Shown here in pieces: positions 29,963 through 41,800 of a stretch of DNA of 64,000 bases. Positions within the stretch are counted from its first letter, which is position 1; each line of letters begins with the position of its first letter. Under the pieces are notes generated by a model, which saw only the letters and a program-made list of their open reading frames with translations, was not told the origin of the DNA and made no database searches. Location: contig CAIIXF020000009.1 in NCBI GenBank assembly GCA_903813345.2, forward strand, positions 30,850,740 to 30,914,739, read 5' to 3'. A program made the translations under genes and the position numbers. Source of the stretch: Owenia fusiformis. Lineage: Eukaryota; Annelida; Polychaeta; Sabellida; Oweniidae.

Positions 29963-32258
29963 ATGTTTGATTTTATAATTTAACGTTTTCAGCCGTGCAC
30001 TTAATTAACAAGACTGATAAGTAAAGATATGAAACGGGAGTGGGTCATTCGGCAAATAGCAGTGTAGCATTTGCTGGTCGTTATATGTAGAACCAATCGG
30101 TTTACAATTTCACTCCCATATTTTACAAAAAAGACTATCGATCATCGAATATAAGAGGTCCTTGCCAAAAGATGGTACTTTTGTGCGCATGCTAGAATTC
30201 ATGAACTATATATATATCTACATCTATCATGATCCTTAGTAGGAGTAGTAGTTGTCCTTATTACATGTGAATCACACTATTAGTTGATAGCTTTCGCACT
30301 GAACAACGACGTTATTCGATCGAGCTATGTCTGTTTGCAAGCAGGATAAAGAAGCTACAACGAGGATGGGCACCATCGAAATTTTGAACAGGCTGAAAAG
30401 TAGAAAGAGATGACCGCCATCTATTTCGGGCAGACTGTATCAAAGATCTGCGAGCGCTTTCCCTTGACTATAAAGAAGTTTATAAAAAGATCACAAACAG
30501 TACGTCCAGTACGTCCAGTCCGTTTGCATACAGTTTTAGCCGCCTCGGTAACATGTTTCGAGAACGTGGTGAGAACTAGTTTGGTGTGATTGGATGGTTA
30601 CCACCACCGGCCATACCATGACAACTTTTCACTGTTTTGAAGAACTTCGTGGACGTGCCGGAACACGTTCCAAAGATTGGAACCTGTTCAAAATTCGTTC
30701 TGGCGTCCATCCTTCTTTCACTCGTTCACTGAGCCATGTTCGCAGACAGACCTAACTCAGCAAAATTACGTACTTATCCCCCCCCCCAATTACGTTCTTA
30801 ATTAGCTTAACCCGTTGGTAATTAATTCTACAATGTACCTCGTTCTCAATACGTCCCTCGTACGGTTGAAGTACGACAGTTCCGTTCGCAATACGTTGCG
30901 ACTCGTTCTGATTGCAGAATGTGACGACCAATGGAAAGGTTTGAGCTTGCTCTAAGTTCTAGAGGACCCACTCGTTCGAGTACGTTTGTGAAGTTTGTAA
31001 ATAGACCCCAAACGGCTCTAAGTACGACCCTGCTGCTCCACCATGTTAAAACCCGTTCCGTACACGGTTTATAGGGTTACTACCTGAATACGTGATGGGT
31101 AAATCTAGATGTCAATTTTCTATTAAACACGGAAGATCTTGAAACTTCACCAATAAAATCAGGCCTCATAGACTTCCAGCAACGCGAACATCAGAACAAC
31201 GTTCCTTGCACTCGAACCTCGATTCTCACATCGCGAACGTCAAATCTTTAGTCGCACACAATAATTTCCTCGCTCCCGAACATATTTCTCCACTCGCGCA
31301 CAGAGGTGTGATAGCAGGGTCACCCAACTATCACACCAAAATAGTTTCCACTACGTTTAGATCATATGTATTGGAAAATGATATTGTCTGTCAGGTGACC
31401 AACGGTCCATGTGCAGTATGGCAAGTGATTTTAGACAGTCATATCTTTCACCATGAGTACTTTCTGGCCATAAATACAGTGGTTCTGAAAAGGGGATTGG
31501 TATTGAAATGCTTTAAAGTTAAAAACAACATATCCCATGTTATTTTCTCATAGGGAATACTCGTGCTATCCATTGTTTTCAACATAATTTTCGTCTTCGA
31601 AAATTGATCTTCAAAACTAGACTTTCAATACCATTCTACTTTTGAAGAAGTTGTAGACCCTTTTTTGAATAATATTTTCATTCAATAAAAATCAGAAAGG
31701 GGAGATCCTCTTTTTAGTAAATATGTTCAATATTTTGAAAAAATTGTTGACATGGGGTCCCTATTCAAAATTTTTCGAAATGTTCGATTAATATTTTTAT
31801 CATCATAGGTACTTCACTTGAGACAAAACATATTGTTTTAATAAAAAATCACTGTATTTATGCCCAGAAAGTGCTCAAGGTGAAAGATATTACTGTCTAA
31901 AATCACTTGCCATACTGCACATGGACCTTTGAAGAATATTTCTGAATTACAATTAATCCATATTTGTATTGGTACACTATTTGGGACACCCTGTACTTTA
32001 TGGCTTTCACATCGTTTTCCATCTTCAATCCCTGATTTTTATCAATGGAAAATTAATAAAGACAAATTACAATGTGGCCTTTTGTATATGAGAAACATAT
32101 TTAGAACTCTACATGGGCAATTATTATTTAATATATAAGCACTAGATTTCAAAGCTTTCCTTTGATCACCTTTCTTCGTCATTTGTAATATAAAATACGA
32201 AAAAAACAATATTATATAGACTTTTTGTGTAGGCCTACTTCATTGTAGACTAACAATA
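29963..32258. other. Intergenic region between the two carboxypeptidases
   Basis: Upstream region of copy 1, downstream of copy 2. GATA-type words (tgataag, agatat) occur about 55-70 bases before the copy 1 start. About 30,300-31,080 is richer in GC and CpG than its surroundings and full of CGTTC/CGTAC words. An inverted-repeat pair lies at 31406-31926. I found no supported gene; the 115-codon ORF at 31206 overlaps the inverted repeat and has no recognisable features. Confidence 0.5.
31406..31926. repeat. Inverted repeat with about 80-100-bp arms
   Basis: ggtccatgtgcagtatggca at the left matches, in inverse, tgccatactgcacatggacc at the right. The similarity continues inward for about 80 bases (cattttagacagt, ctttcacc, gcataaatacagtg). 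Spacer about 340 bp. No clear target-site duplication found, so it is left as a repeat. Confidence 0.7.
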
Positions 32259-32264
32259 TTTATT
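32259..32264 (-). terminator. Candidate poly(A) signal of carboxypeptidase copy 2
   Basis: AATAAA on the minus strand about 28 bases after the TGA. Position is typical for a short 3' UTR. Not confirmed. Confidence 0.45.
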
Positions 32265-32291
32265 TGACCAAATGACATTATTTAATTTTAT

Positions 32292-32479
32292 TCAAGCTCT
32301 CATTTCTTCAGCATGTATTCTCAAAGCTTCGAAGACCTCTCTACCAGATGGCATGATGTGTGTGGTATCAAGGATAAAACCTCCCTCAATGGCACTAGCC
32401 GGGCGCAGTTCTGGGGCGTAGGAGTATTTCACTCCAGCTGAGGCCTTCGCCCAATCATAGGCACCTCCAGAGGCAGGGT
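32292..32479 (-). CDS. Carboxypeptidase copy 2, catalytic Glu and C terminus
   Basis: Encodes [25 protein letters not shown] with the catalytic Glu, and a C-terminal helix ending AEEMRA, then TGA. The split codon from exon 32889-32973 makes the conserved active-site Tyr. Confidence 0.96.
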
Positions 32480-35400
32480 CTGAAAATCGAAATCAATCTG
32501 GTACGATAGAAAATTGCATCGGGAATGCCATATTATTCAATAGGCAATGGTATATCTGGATAACAAAGCTTATCATTTGACAAGTAGAGTTTAGGGAGAT
32601 AAGTCGATAAGATTTATCCCGTATACTGATTTTGAGATTTCTATATCCAGTACCTCCATATCGATCTCCCGCTCCAGTGCATATCTTCCCGGTTTGAAAA
32701 AAAAATTGAAAAAAAATTGAAAAAATAGACTTAGATTGGCTTGTCTTGTTTCAAGAACCTGGACCCCCCTCTATTTTACAATAGACAATTGTTTAAGTAG
32801 ATAAGGGGTCCATGGTCTAGAAGCAAGACTAGAGATTGGCATACTCATACAAAAAATATATAGACAATATTTTGTTAAAGTGGCTTACATAGAATATCAG
32901 GTGGAGTGCCAACTATGAATTCTCTGCCATTGACACTTCGAAGTCCAGCCATAGCCAAGGTAGCAACTCTTTCCTGTAACAAAATGATGTATCCTTTAAG
33001 TTAACTGTATCTTTCAACCTTCCAATATCGTGTCTAGTCTAGTTATTAAAGAGAGAATCAGATCTAGCGAGCAGCCTCACAAAAAAATTGTTTCAGTTTT
33101 AGAATATTTCTGGTTTATGTCATTCATTTTCATGTATATTTTCTAAAAATCTCAAAAGTGCACACTTTATTTCAGGAAACTAAAGATTTTTGCATCAATG
33201 TATTATTTTTCTATAAGACTGGTTACCATTCTTATTATTTGGGAGAATTCAAACATTTTTCACCCATATTTGCACTTTGAATCCATTATAACTTCACCAA
33301 TTTATAACATATCATGAATCTCTTGGGAGATATTGTATTTGGAATGTAAGGAATAGATTGGTAGGTCGATTGTACATTTTGCTTGTAATTTTGTCACCCC
33401 CATAGATCTGATTCTGCCTTTAACTACTGAAGACGAAGCTCTCTTTTAGAAGCGAAGTCAAACGAATGCAAAGGGTAACCTATCCAATAGTTTTGTCTTG
33501 CTTCACTAATGTATGGTATCATTGGTATAGAATGGTAGGGTTTGGCACAGTATGGTACATGTATTGCATAGCTTGTTATCATATGAAACATTATTCTTTG
33601 GAATTTGATGGTACAGCATGCCATAGTATGTTCGGATATGGTAATGGTATGGAAAGACATGATGGTATGGTATGGTATAGTATATTATGTTAGTATATTG
33701 TAATGGTATGGTACGACATGATTATGGTATGGTATCGTATGGTATTGTATGGTATAGTATGTTAGCATATGGTAATGGTATTATATGACATGATAATGGT
33801 ATGGTATCACTGGCGTCTGGGGGGCAGGGCCCAAAAAAATGTTGTGCCAAAAAAGGCCTTAAGACCCCAATAAGTGGGCCTTTTCGGGCATTATTGGGCC
33901 TTCCTAGTCCATATTTAAGGCCAAATTTTGAAGAAGATGGACCTTAATTTTTTAATAATATATAATAATATTTTTTTCAGAGTTGAAATTTGCCCCCCCC
34001 CCCTCTTGTTGGTTCCAAGATCCGTCCCTGGGTATAGTATGATATGATATGGTTATCGTAAAGAAGGGCAAGGTATGGTCCTTACGAGCTCGGCGTAATC
34101 GGCAGGGTATCTCTCATTTGGATTGTATCCCCAAGGTGTCAGCCACAGCTGGGTGTAGGAATGGACATTAAGGTAGAGTCTCTTCGATGGGATGCTCTGG
34201 ATCCAATCTCTGATGTTTTGGGTTTCAATCTCGGAGAAAGCACGAGAACCGGGATATACGTCACTGCATGGGTCAAAGTCGACTCCCGCCTCTGAAAGTG
34301 AAAAGGACAGGGATAAGTAATCAAAAAAATGAACGAAATTATTTGTTAACATACTGGTTGCATGATTTAGCAGTTTTATATTTTGCTTCGGTTTATCCAA
34401 TATACGAGGGGCATTTAAAAAGTTCATTTCTTTTTGCTCTAAAAATACCAGGAGTGTTGTCTTAAATATGGTAATGTAGCCCAAATGACAAAAAAACGTA
34501 TATTCATCACAATTGATGAATCCGTAATAAAAATCATTGACAGTACTCAATTTTATAATGTAAAATAGACTCAGAGATGGCCTTTCATGTTAATTTCGAA
34601 GAAGGTTCATTGGCGTCGGAAGGGAGAGGGCGTTGGGGGCGACCGCCCCCACCCCCTTTCTCAGATTTTTTTAGATTTGAAACCGAGCCTAGAATTGAGA
34701 GCAGCTAGAGTCAATTAAAGTGAAAGTGTATTATGACAGAAATGATACGATGTCAGTATATAGTTTACAGCATACAAGATCTCATTTATCATATTTTATT
34801 TTATACCATGTATAGTTTCTCAGGAACCCATATACAGTATGTAAATACTTTGAAGAATAAGTGCAAAATGTATATTTTCGTAAGTCAAAGTTTTTTAGTC
34901 AAGGTCAAGTTCAGTTTTCTAAAATCACAATTATTTTCTTTTATTATTGGGAATGTTCTGAGATATGTTCAGAATGCAACAGAGAGGGTCTAAATTTGAA
35001 ACTTTTCTTGGACCCCCGACCCCCCTAGATTGCGCGCTTCACGCACGACCCGTCCATACCCATAAGTCTTCCTCGACAAATCCATCTGACTTGGGGTTAC
35101 GGCATTGTTAAGAAAATGCATCTTCATGACGAAAAAAAGGAAAATCGGGAAAATCATAAGACTTCACATTTCTACAAAAACGTCTTCATTAATATTTGTA
35201 AAAGTTTGACGAGGTGGTTAATTCGCCAGCCTCATGGCGTGCTTCACCGACGGTTATTCTTGTATTACTTACCTCCCCAGAAAGCGTCAAAGTTTCTGTT
35301 GGCATCAGTTCCTGTGCATAAAACATCATTGGTCGGGGATCTGGTCTTCCTCCACATACGGTCCTAAAAAGAAGAGGCCTCGCAATTTCATTGTTTGTTA

Positions 35401-38400
35401 TTCAAGTTATATCAGGAACCTCATGATTTTACAATTCATATTTTCAGATTATTTTTCAATAGAGTTTTGACCCTAGCAATAGAGCTAGAAGCCAAAATCA
35501 ACTTGTTTGAAGAATTGTAAAGAGAATCTACCAGGTCAGGCATATATTATATAAATATAATTCTTTAACCCACGTTTAAAAATGCAACAATTTACAAACC
35601 TGTTTTATTTACCTCGTGACTGGACGTTCATAATGACTTCACCCCGCGGGCTTATGAAAGTTTTTGAAAGTCATGAGCTCAGAAGATATGGGAAATTCAA
35701 TCATTTCATTCAATGAGAAGGCATTTCAATGTTAAATGCCTCCTCATTTCATAATGAATAGGCATACTTACACTGGTGTGTGTGTACTCATAACCGTCGG
35801 GGTTAGCCACGGGAAGGAAATGCCAATCATAGCTGTCCACCATTGCTCTGACGTCAGCGTTGCTGTTGTATTGCGTAAGGAGCTAGAACACATTCAATGT
35901 TCACCTCATATAAAAATGTAAAAGGTGGGTGGTGAGATTTGTAGAATCCTCATTTTTTAATTTGTCAAAAATAACCTATTGAGCTCTTTTGAGTGAAAAC
36001 ATTGATAACTTGAATATTTCGGATCTTGAGATGCCACAACAGAATGTAGGCCTGTGGACATGATGTGTTGACTTACGGTTTGTATGGCGTAGATGCACGT
36101 GGGCACTGTGATCCATTCACGGGCATGGAGAGCACAGTCGATGACAATAGCAGGTCGTCCACTTCCCCCACTGATCTAAAATTAAACAATATACCTCCGA
36201 GACTGAACAAAATTATGGTCCCTTTGGATTTAGTCCTTTGCGCTTGTACAGGCCTGATTTAGTACACACTTCGGATCGATGATGATAAGGCAATATATTG
36301 GAATATAAAGAGTTCATGGGTAACTGTGATCAAATGGAGAGAGGAGATCTAAAGGGGCCGCTTGGACCAAACAAGTTTGTCTGTCTTATGCGTTATAACT
36401 GGTTGAGTAGAAGATATATTTCGGATGTTTCCATTCCATGTACGCCACTTTATTCAACACCTGGATGATTCTATTTTTTAACACAATACTTAATAAAAAT
36501 AACTTGACCTTCAAGAGCAGAAAGCGCTCAAATTAATTAGTTTTTTTCACATACCCTAATAGCAAGAGCAGAAAACGCTCATATTAATTAGTTTTTTTCA
36601 CTTTAAACATACCGCAATAGCTCTCATATCTCTCCCCTCATAGCTGGACCCGATGCTGTTGACGTTAGCCATAGCGTACTGACTACCCATGTCGTTCAGC
36701 CAAGCGTTGATCTGAAGACAAATGCATATATCATATGTGTCTTGCTGTTTATGTAGAATAGATTTGTGAACAATTTGAAAGATTTGTAATGAACAATTGG
36801 AAACAGGTTTGTCAAATAAAACACGAAATGAAGAATCAGATAAATTCAAAATGTAAATGTCGATTTAAAGTTTGCATATACCTTCAAATATAATATTATC
36901 CCATGCTTTGACGTGTTTGAAATATATGGCAATCATTTCAGCTTAGCCACTAAAATTTATTTACTCCTCATCCTTCTCCCAATATTTCTGATATCTTATA
37001 CCTCCTTTAAATCCTAAGTCAACAATACGTATTTCGATCATAAACATGGTAGGGACATATAAGGACGTCTATCTCATTGGGACATATTACCGTACCGTGT
37101 CATGCCTTTGGTAGTCAGACAGGATGTAGTTGACAGGATCCTCTTCTTGGCTAACTGCACCCCGTGCACGACTTGCCTCTTCACGTTCAATAAACCTAAA
37201 CAGGAATTCGTGAAAAAATTTTAATTCGCCATAATATTTGTTTCGGGATAAAGCGGGATATGCCTGGTGCACACCCCCAAAAGACAACATCAAAACACGA
37301 TAGATATACGGTCTCCAACCAAGCTCATTTAGTTGATCAAATAATTTTATCAAAATCATGAAATTAATCTTGAACCACGTCTTTACCTCCTCCATCTGGT
37401 TGACCTCATATGGTGTAGAACGGATCCAAGCTAGACTAAATAAAATGCATTACTGGAATGCTCACCTCTGAACATTTGAGACGGCAATTGTGTATTGGAT
37501 GTCTTTGTAAATGAGAGCCTCAACAAAAACCAATGCAGTCTCGGGGGCAACCATCACATCGAACGGAAGCACGGCGACTGGGTCTTGCCAGTAGGAGGCC
37601 TGCAATAGAACTTCATATTTCTATATTCACATATTATGCATATGAGAGGGCGAGGGGTATATATTGAGTAGTTAAAGCTTTTGATTTCTTTACAATTATT
37701 CAGTAAATATGAAGACATTTTAAAGAAACTATCAAAATCCAAGTGGAAAAGGATTTGTCCCTCTACCAGACATAAAGAAAATGAAAAGTGACAGTACATA
37801 AGGGACAAAAGTCCGGCGTAATAACTGTCCGTATAGAACTCACATCAATTGCCCTAATGCGGTTCGGTCTGTAGGATCATGCTTGCCAGCCATAAATCAG
37901 TCATTTAATTTAGTTTTAGTCATAAATCAATCATTTAATTTTTGCGGACATAAAATACTGGTTTGTTGATTTTTAGTACCTTCATTGCTCTATCTGCGAC
38001 AAGGCTGACGACATCTCTAACGTCATCGGCAGTTGTGGGATTGATAGTAATCACTTGGTACCTGAAATTAGCATGAGACAAGAACAACACGTATTGAAGT
38101 CATTCAGCTTACAGAGTGACTCAAAAAGGCAACCCATGAACAATGGGAGGGTATACGAAGACAAAATGTTTCCCATCGAATTCAACAGGAGTTCACTTCT
38201 TTTTTTCTCCATTAAAAATCGATATACACATGAAAATCAAGAGGATCTCGTCAATTTTGGCACAGTTATTCCATAGATAGTGTGATTCATTTTGGGGCGC
38301 TCTGTATACATTTCGTGCTGAAGCCTTGCCTGGCTCCTACCCAGGCTGTTTGCTGTTCTTGCTGTTTAAAGAAAATCAAAATTTAACAATAAGAAATATT

Positions 38401-38830
38401 TGAGAGACTAAACCAAGGTTGCTGAAGTCCCAACTGCACCAATCACACGATGCCCCCGTCCCCTTTTGAACTCCTAAGTAGCCCCAATCAGTCGCAATTA
38501 GTTCCTCTGAACCTGCCTGATTCGCCTCATGTTCTCTTTGAGGTCGAGTCAAGTCGCATGGACCATAGAACTACTGAGTCCTATGAAGCCCCACCCTGGC
38601 GTCACACACAATGCCAGGCCCAATGGACAGTGCCCCAATTTGGCTTTAATGTTTCCTTGTCTTCATTCTTAATTCTTGGGCTTCTCAAATTTTCCATGAT
38701 TTTGTGGTGAATTTCGTTCACTCAAACTAAATATAACCAAAATGTAATTAGTGCTCTAGTCTTACCCCTCGTAACTCTTATGTTCTGCTTGCCCAAGGGC
38801 CACAAGGGCTAAACATAGAACCAGCAACAT
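32292..38830 (-). CDS. Zinc carboxypeptidase A/B-type proenzyme (M14A), copy 2
   Basis: Tandem paralogue of the gene at 24497-29962. Exons in transcript order: 38830-38766, 38061-37980, 37599-37466, 37195-37096, 36711-36613, 36175-36077, 35882-35772, 35363-35273, 34291-34086, 32973-32889, 32479-32292 (TGA). Protein 419 aa. Signal peptide [15 protein letters not shown], then propeptide and peptidase domain. His177 and Glu180 (HARE), His304 (NVHSYTQ), Arg253 (ANRN), Tyr358 and Glu381 (APELRP) give a complete M14 active site. The S1' position is Tyr365, as in copy 1. Splice phases are identical to copy 1 and most exon lengths are equal; exon 8 is one codon shorter and the last exon one codon longer. 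Likely a secreted gut protease. Expression and zymogen activation are inferred. Confidence 0.96.
33045..33280. repeat. Dispersed repeat, copy 2
   Basis: Matches the blocks of the 29030-29190 copy in order (agagagaatcagatctagcgagcag, aaaaattgtttcag, tatgtcattc, ggttaccattcttatta), with an extra insert of about 60 bp between them. Intronic in carboxypeptidase copy 2. Confidence 0.6.
33427..33480. repeat. Dispersed repeat shared with 45487-45541
   Basis: gaagacgaagctctctttta and the following agcgaagtcaaacgaatgc-like run recur almost unchanged at 45487-45541, 12 kb away in unrelated sequence. Short, no coding meaning seen. Confidence 0.7.
33490..33800. repeat. Degenerate TATGG simple repeat
   Basis: Irregular runs of (ta)tgg(ta) such as atggtatggtatagtat over about 300 bp, in an intron of carboxypeptidase copy 2. 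The open frames across it are simple-sequence artefacts. Confidence 0.8.
34086..34291 (-). CDS. Carboxypeptidase copy 2, third zinc ligand exon
   Basis: Encodes [15 protein letters not shown] and [20 protein letters not shown], ending YPADYAEL at donor gtaagg. The third zinc His lies in NVHSYTQ. 206 nt, the same as copy 1. Confidence 0.96.
34401..34455. mobile_element. Solo mariner-like end
   Basis: tatacgaggggcatttaaaa followed by agttc and ttgctctaaaaat. A related end (tacgagggttgatccaaaag, ttctgaacc, ttgctctaaaaat) is at 10581-10625. The pattern resembles terminal repeats of mariner-like elements. No transposase or partner end found. Confidence 0.4.
36077..36175 (-). CDS. Carboxypeptidase copy 2, zinc-binding HARE exon
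   Basis: Encodes [18 protein letters not shown] within 33 codons, phase 0 at both ends, acceptor atctaaa-side tttag and donor gtaagt. It contains the first two zinc ligands. Confidence 0.96.
36485..36620 (-). repeat. Tandem duplication carrying a second copy of the exon 5 donor
   Basis: Reading the minus strand, GCTATTGCG/GTATGTTTAAAG is the real exon 5 donor (GT at 36611-36612). Fifty-eight bases downstream GCTATTAGG/GTATGTGAAA repeats it (36553-36554). Both are followed by aaaaaactaattaat and gagcg(t/c)tttctgctctt. Confidence 0.85.
38766..38830 (-). CDS. Carboxypeptidase copy 2, signal-peptide exon
   Basis: ATG at 38830, hydrophobic core [12 protein letters not shown], probable cleavage after GQA, donor GG/gtaaga. 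It leaves two bases completing Gly with the next exon, the same phase as in copy 1. Minus-strand GATAAG words lie about 200-230 bases upstream (39029-39060). Confidence 0.9.
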
Positions 38831-41800
38831 TATGGTTGTTGAGTCGGAAGTAAAACACCGAGTGAGTATAAGGGTTTTGTACGTTCACTTTACAAGGAGT
38901 GATGAGATCCAAACACCTGTCGACGATCAAACCATGGGGTCATTTAAATAAAAAGAACAAAACATTTCAATTCGCCGTTTTGCAAAATCGGTCAAATCTC
39001 TAGAAGTTATATTTGGTAGTTTCGAGTGCTTATCGGATGTGATCAATTTGTTCTTATCTTTTGCACTCGGGCATACCAAATTGTTTCTGACACGGATATG
39101 AGTTGTCAATGATTGTTTCCTGTCCGCATAGCAATCGCATTGTAGGACTTTATTAATGAGGGCAGCTTGACCCTAATGCCGGCCCCTAATGATTTCCTCG
39201 GGGCCTCTTTGACGTTAACGTTGTAGCATTCGGACATTCATTTCCCTATGTTGTAATCCGTTAAAAACCAAATGGTACAATGAACCTTGTCAGCCTACAA
39301 ATGCTAGTTTCAAAAAGGTAGATACACAACAGGGTGTCCACTGTCTAGTAGCTCGAGAGTTTTTTCAAGACGTTTGCAGTATTGCGTGCAAAGCTTTGTT
39401 CAATTAACCCAAAATAGATTACATTTTTCGCATGATCAAAACCAATGTTGGTTTGACAATAAAAGAGCGATGTTTATTAAGCTGTATTATTCACTTGGGG
39501 GTAGTATTTACTCGCCCTGGACCCCTAATCAATAGTTTTAATTAAGACTCCCCATTAATCTTGCCAAGCTTCTGATCCTTGGCTTGTTTGTTGAAGAAGT
39601 CACCATAAAATACATATGAATTCAGAAGCAAAATGTGACATGTTTAAGTATGGTTCATTTCATAGGTTCACAGTCCTATTCTTAATCAACAGAACGTACC
39701 CCGATTGTTCATCTGTTCCAAGAATCTTAATTTGTCATATACACGAAACGGTATCATTATGAATGCTTTGGAAATAAAAACTAGTCCAAAATGAGTCAAT
39801 ACATTTAGGATTACTAATAATTTGCTTCGATTGTTATAAATTGGAAAAATGCGGTTCATCAAATGAGGAATGACGGGGGAATGACACAATAGAAGATTGT
39901 AATGAAGATAAAGAGTAATCATTTTGCTGTTCCTCTAGATCTGTCATGATTCATTTGCGGTCTAATTATCTTTCGCAACAAGAATGCAGACTAATAACAA
40001 TAAGGAGGAAACATGAATCGAGCATTTACACTTCACGGTTATTCATTCACAGACACAAAGCTAGCGAGGCAAGATGTGTCCAATTCATGCCAATCTCCCA
40101 TGCTCAGTTGCTCATGTTGCCCTCGTGCAAAGGTCTGAAAACAACACATTAGTGGAATAAATCATCCATTCCCCAATGCATTGATTCCTGTGCATAAATC
40201 CTTTAGTTTTAAAATAATATAATGAAACTACTGATGAAGGCCGCCATTTTGAATTCAAAATGGCTGACAGGGCCCTCCTATTAAAATTGCTCGTCTTGGA
40301 AAAATACGTTTAATCGACCATAAGTTAAATTTTCTGGTGTCTGGTGAAAATAATAACAACACAGCACGAACTATGAAATACAATTATATTTCGAGATGTA
40401 GGTCTGCCCTGTATGTTCTTTGAACGGGTCTGCACGTTGACATTAGCAAATTTGTTTTTCGTTAACGTGTTCACGGGTTGGGATCAGAAGATTTGTCCGC
40501 GATGGGGATCAAGCCATTTATCATAAAAAATACTCTAGTTATAGCGGACATGAATTTTTAACATACTTTTTATGAAAATAGATAAAAGAACCACATAACA
40601 GATACAATGTCTCACTAATACTTCTAGAGTTTGGATGAAAACATATGTAAATGTTATCAAAATAGCGAGATCCCCCACAGCGGACAACTCTGATTCCACT
40701 CCGTGTTGTTAAAACGGGAAGAAAGATTCTCGGAAAGATTCTGATTCATAACACATTCCTACAGTAAAGTCTGGTATTATCGAATTCCGAAGTCTAAGCT
40801 GAAGCTGACTATTGGATTAGGGTCATTTAGCTCTAATGACAATAATTGTCTATTAATTATAGGCGTAAAGCACATTAGGGACATCAGAGGACTGCTGATG
40901 AGATTCCCATCGATCTATACCCAAGAATTGCTCGTATGTACTAGTTCAAGTATTCTCCCACGAGGACATAGTGAAACAAACATCAACCAAAACTCACGTC
41001 AAGGGAGAGTCGACTGACTTCCATATTAATTATAAAGAATGCCAGTTTATCGTAGGTGTGCTAATTGCCCGTTGATACAAAATATGTGTCTTCTGAATAC
41101 ACAATCTTGATTAGCACTGACACTTTGATTCAACAGACCTTAATTAATCACGAGACCGAGCTCAGACCCCGTATATTACGACTTTAGCTTTAATCAAATT
41201 ATTATTTCAGAGTATTTTTGTTGTGGGGCGAGCGAATCTATTCACATGTATCACGGCAATGGCTGCCTCTTGTAGGAAATGGCGAAATAGCGTAACTCTC
41301 TAACTCATTGACGTATTACGCAAAATACGCACAGGTGTACCAAATGAATTTGAAAAAAATTAAAAATGTGTTAAAATGCATTGTGTTTATTTGCGAATTT
41401 ATTGATGGTTTCTACCGTATCTGTATGTTTAGGCTACCATTGTCAACATTTAAAGTTGATAAAAACGCTTAGATTCCATGAAATAACGTCCTTGAAAAAA
41501 ATTTCGCGGGGAAGCATACTCCCGGATCACCCGCAATCAGGCATCCCCGAGTGTGCGTACTAACTCAAAATATAGCCCTACGCCCACGATGTCTATTGTC
41601 TATACTATAAAGAGTCTATTTTGAGAGCAGTATGAAAGTGAGGTTTTATCCCTTTTGGGGCTTGACATTTTTAGTGTTCCCATTGGCACAACATAAATAA
41701 CAATAGTTCGAATCAGTGATATTATAATATTTATTCCCAGCGATTGTGAAGGTCGATATGACCCAAGTTTTAGATGATATGAATGTCACACTCTGCAGTG

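Noticed and set aside
31206-31553. 115-codon ORF
   Set aside because: Overlaps an inverted repeat, no recognisable motif, composition not protein-like.
38450-38710. 86-codon Pro/Ser-rich ORF
   Set aside because: Lies in the first intron of carboxypeptidase copy 2 on the opposite strand; no conserved motif.
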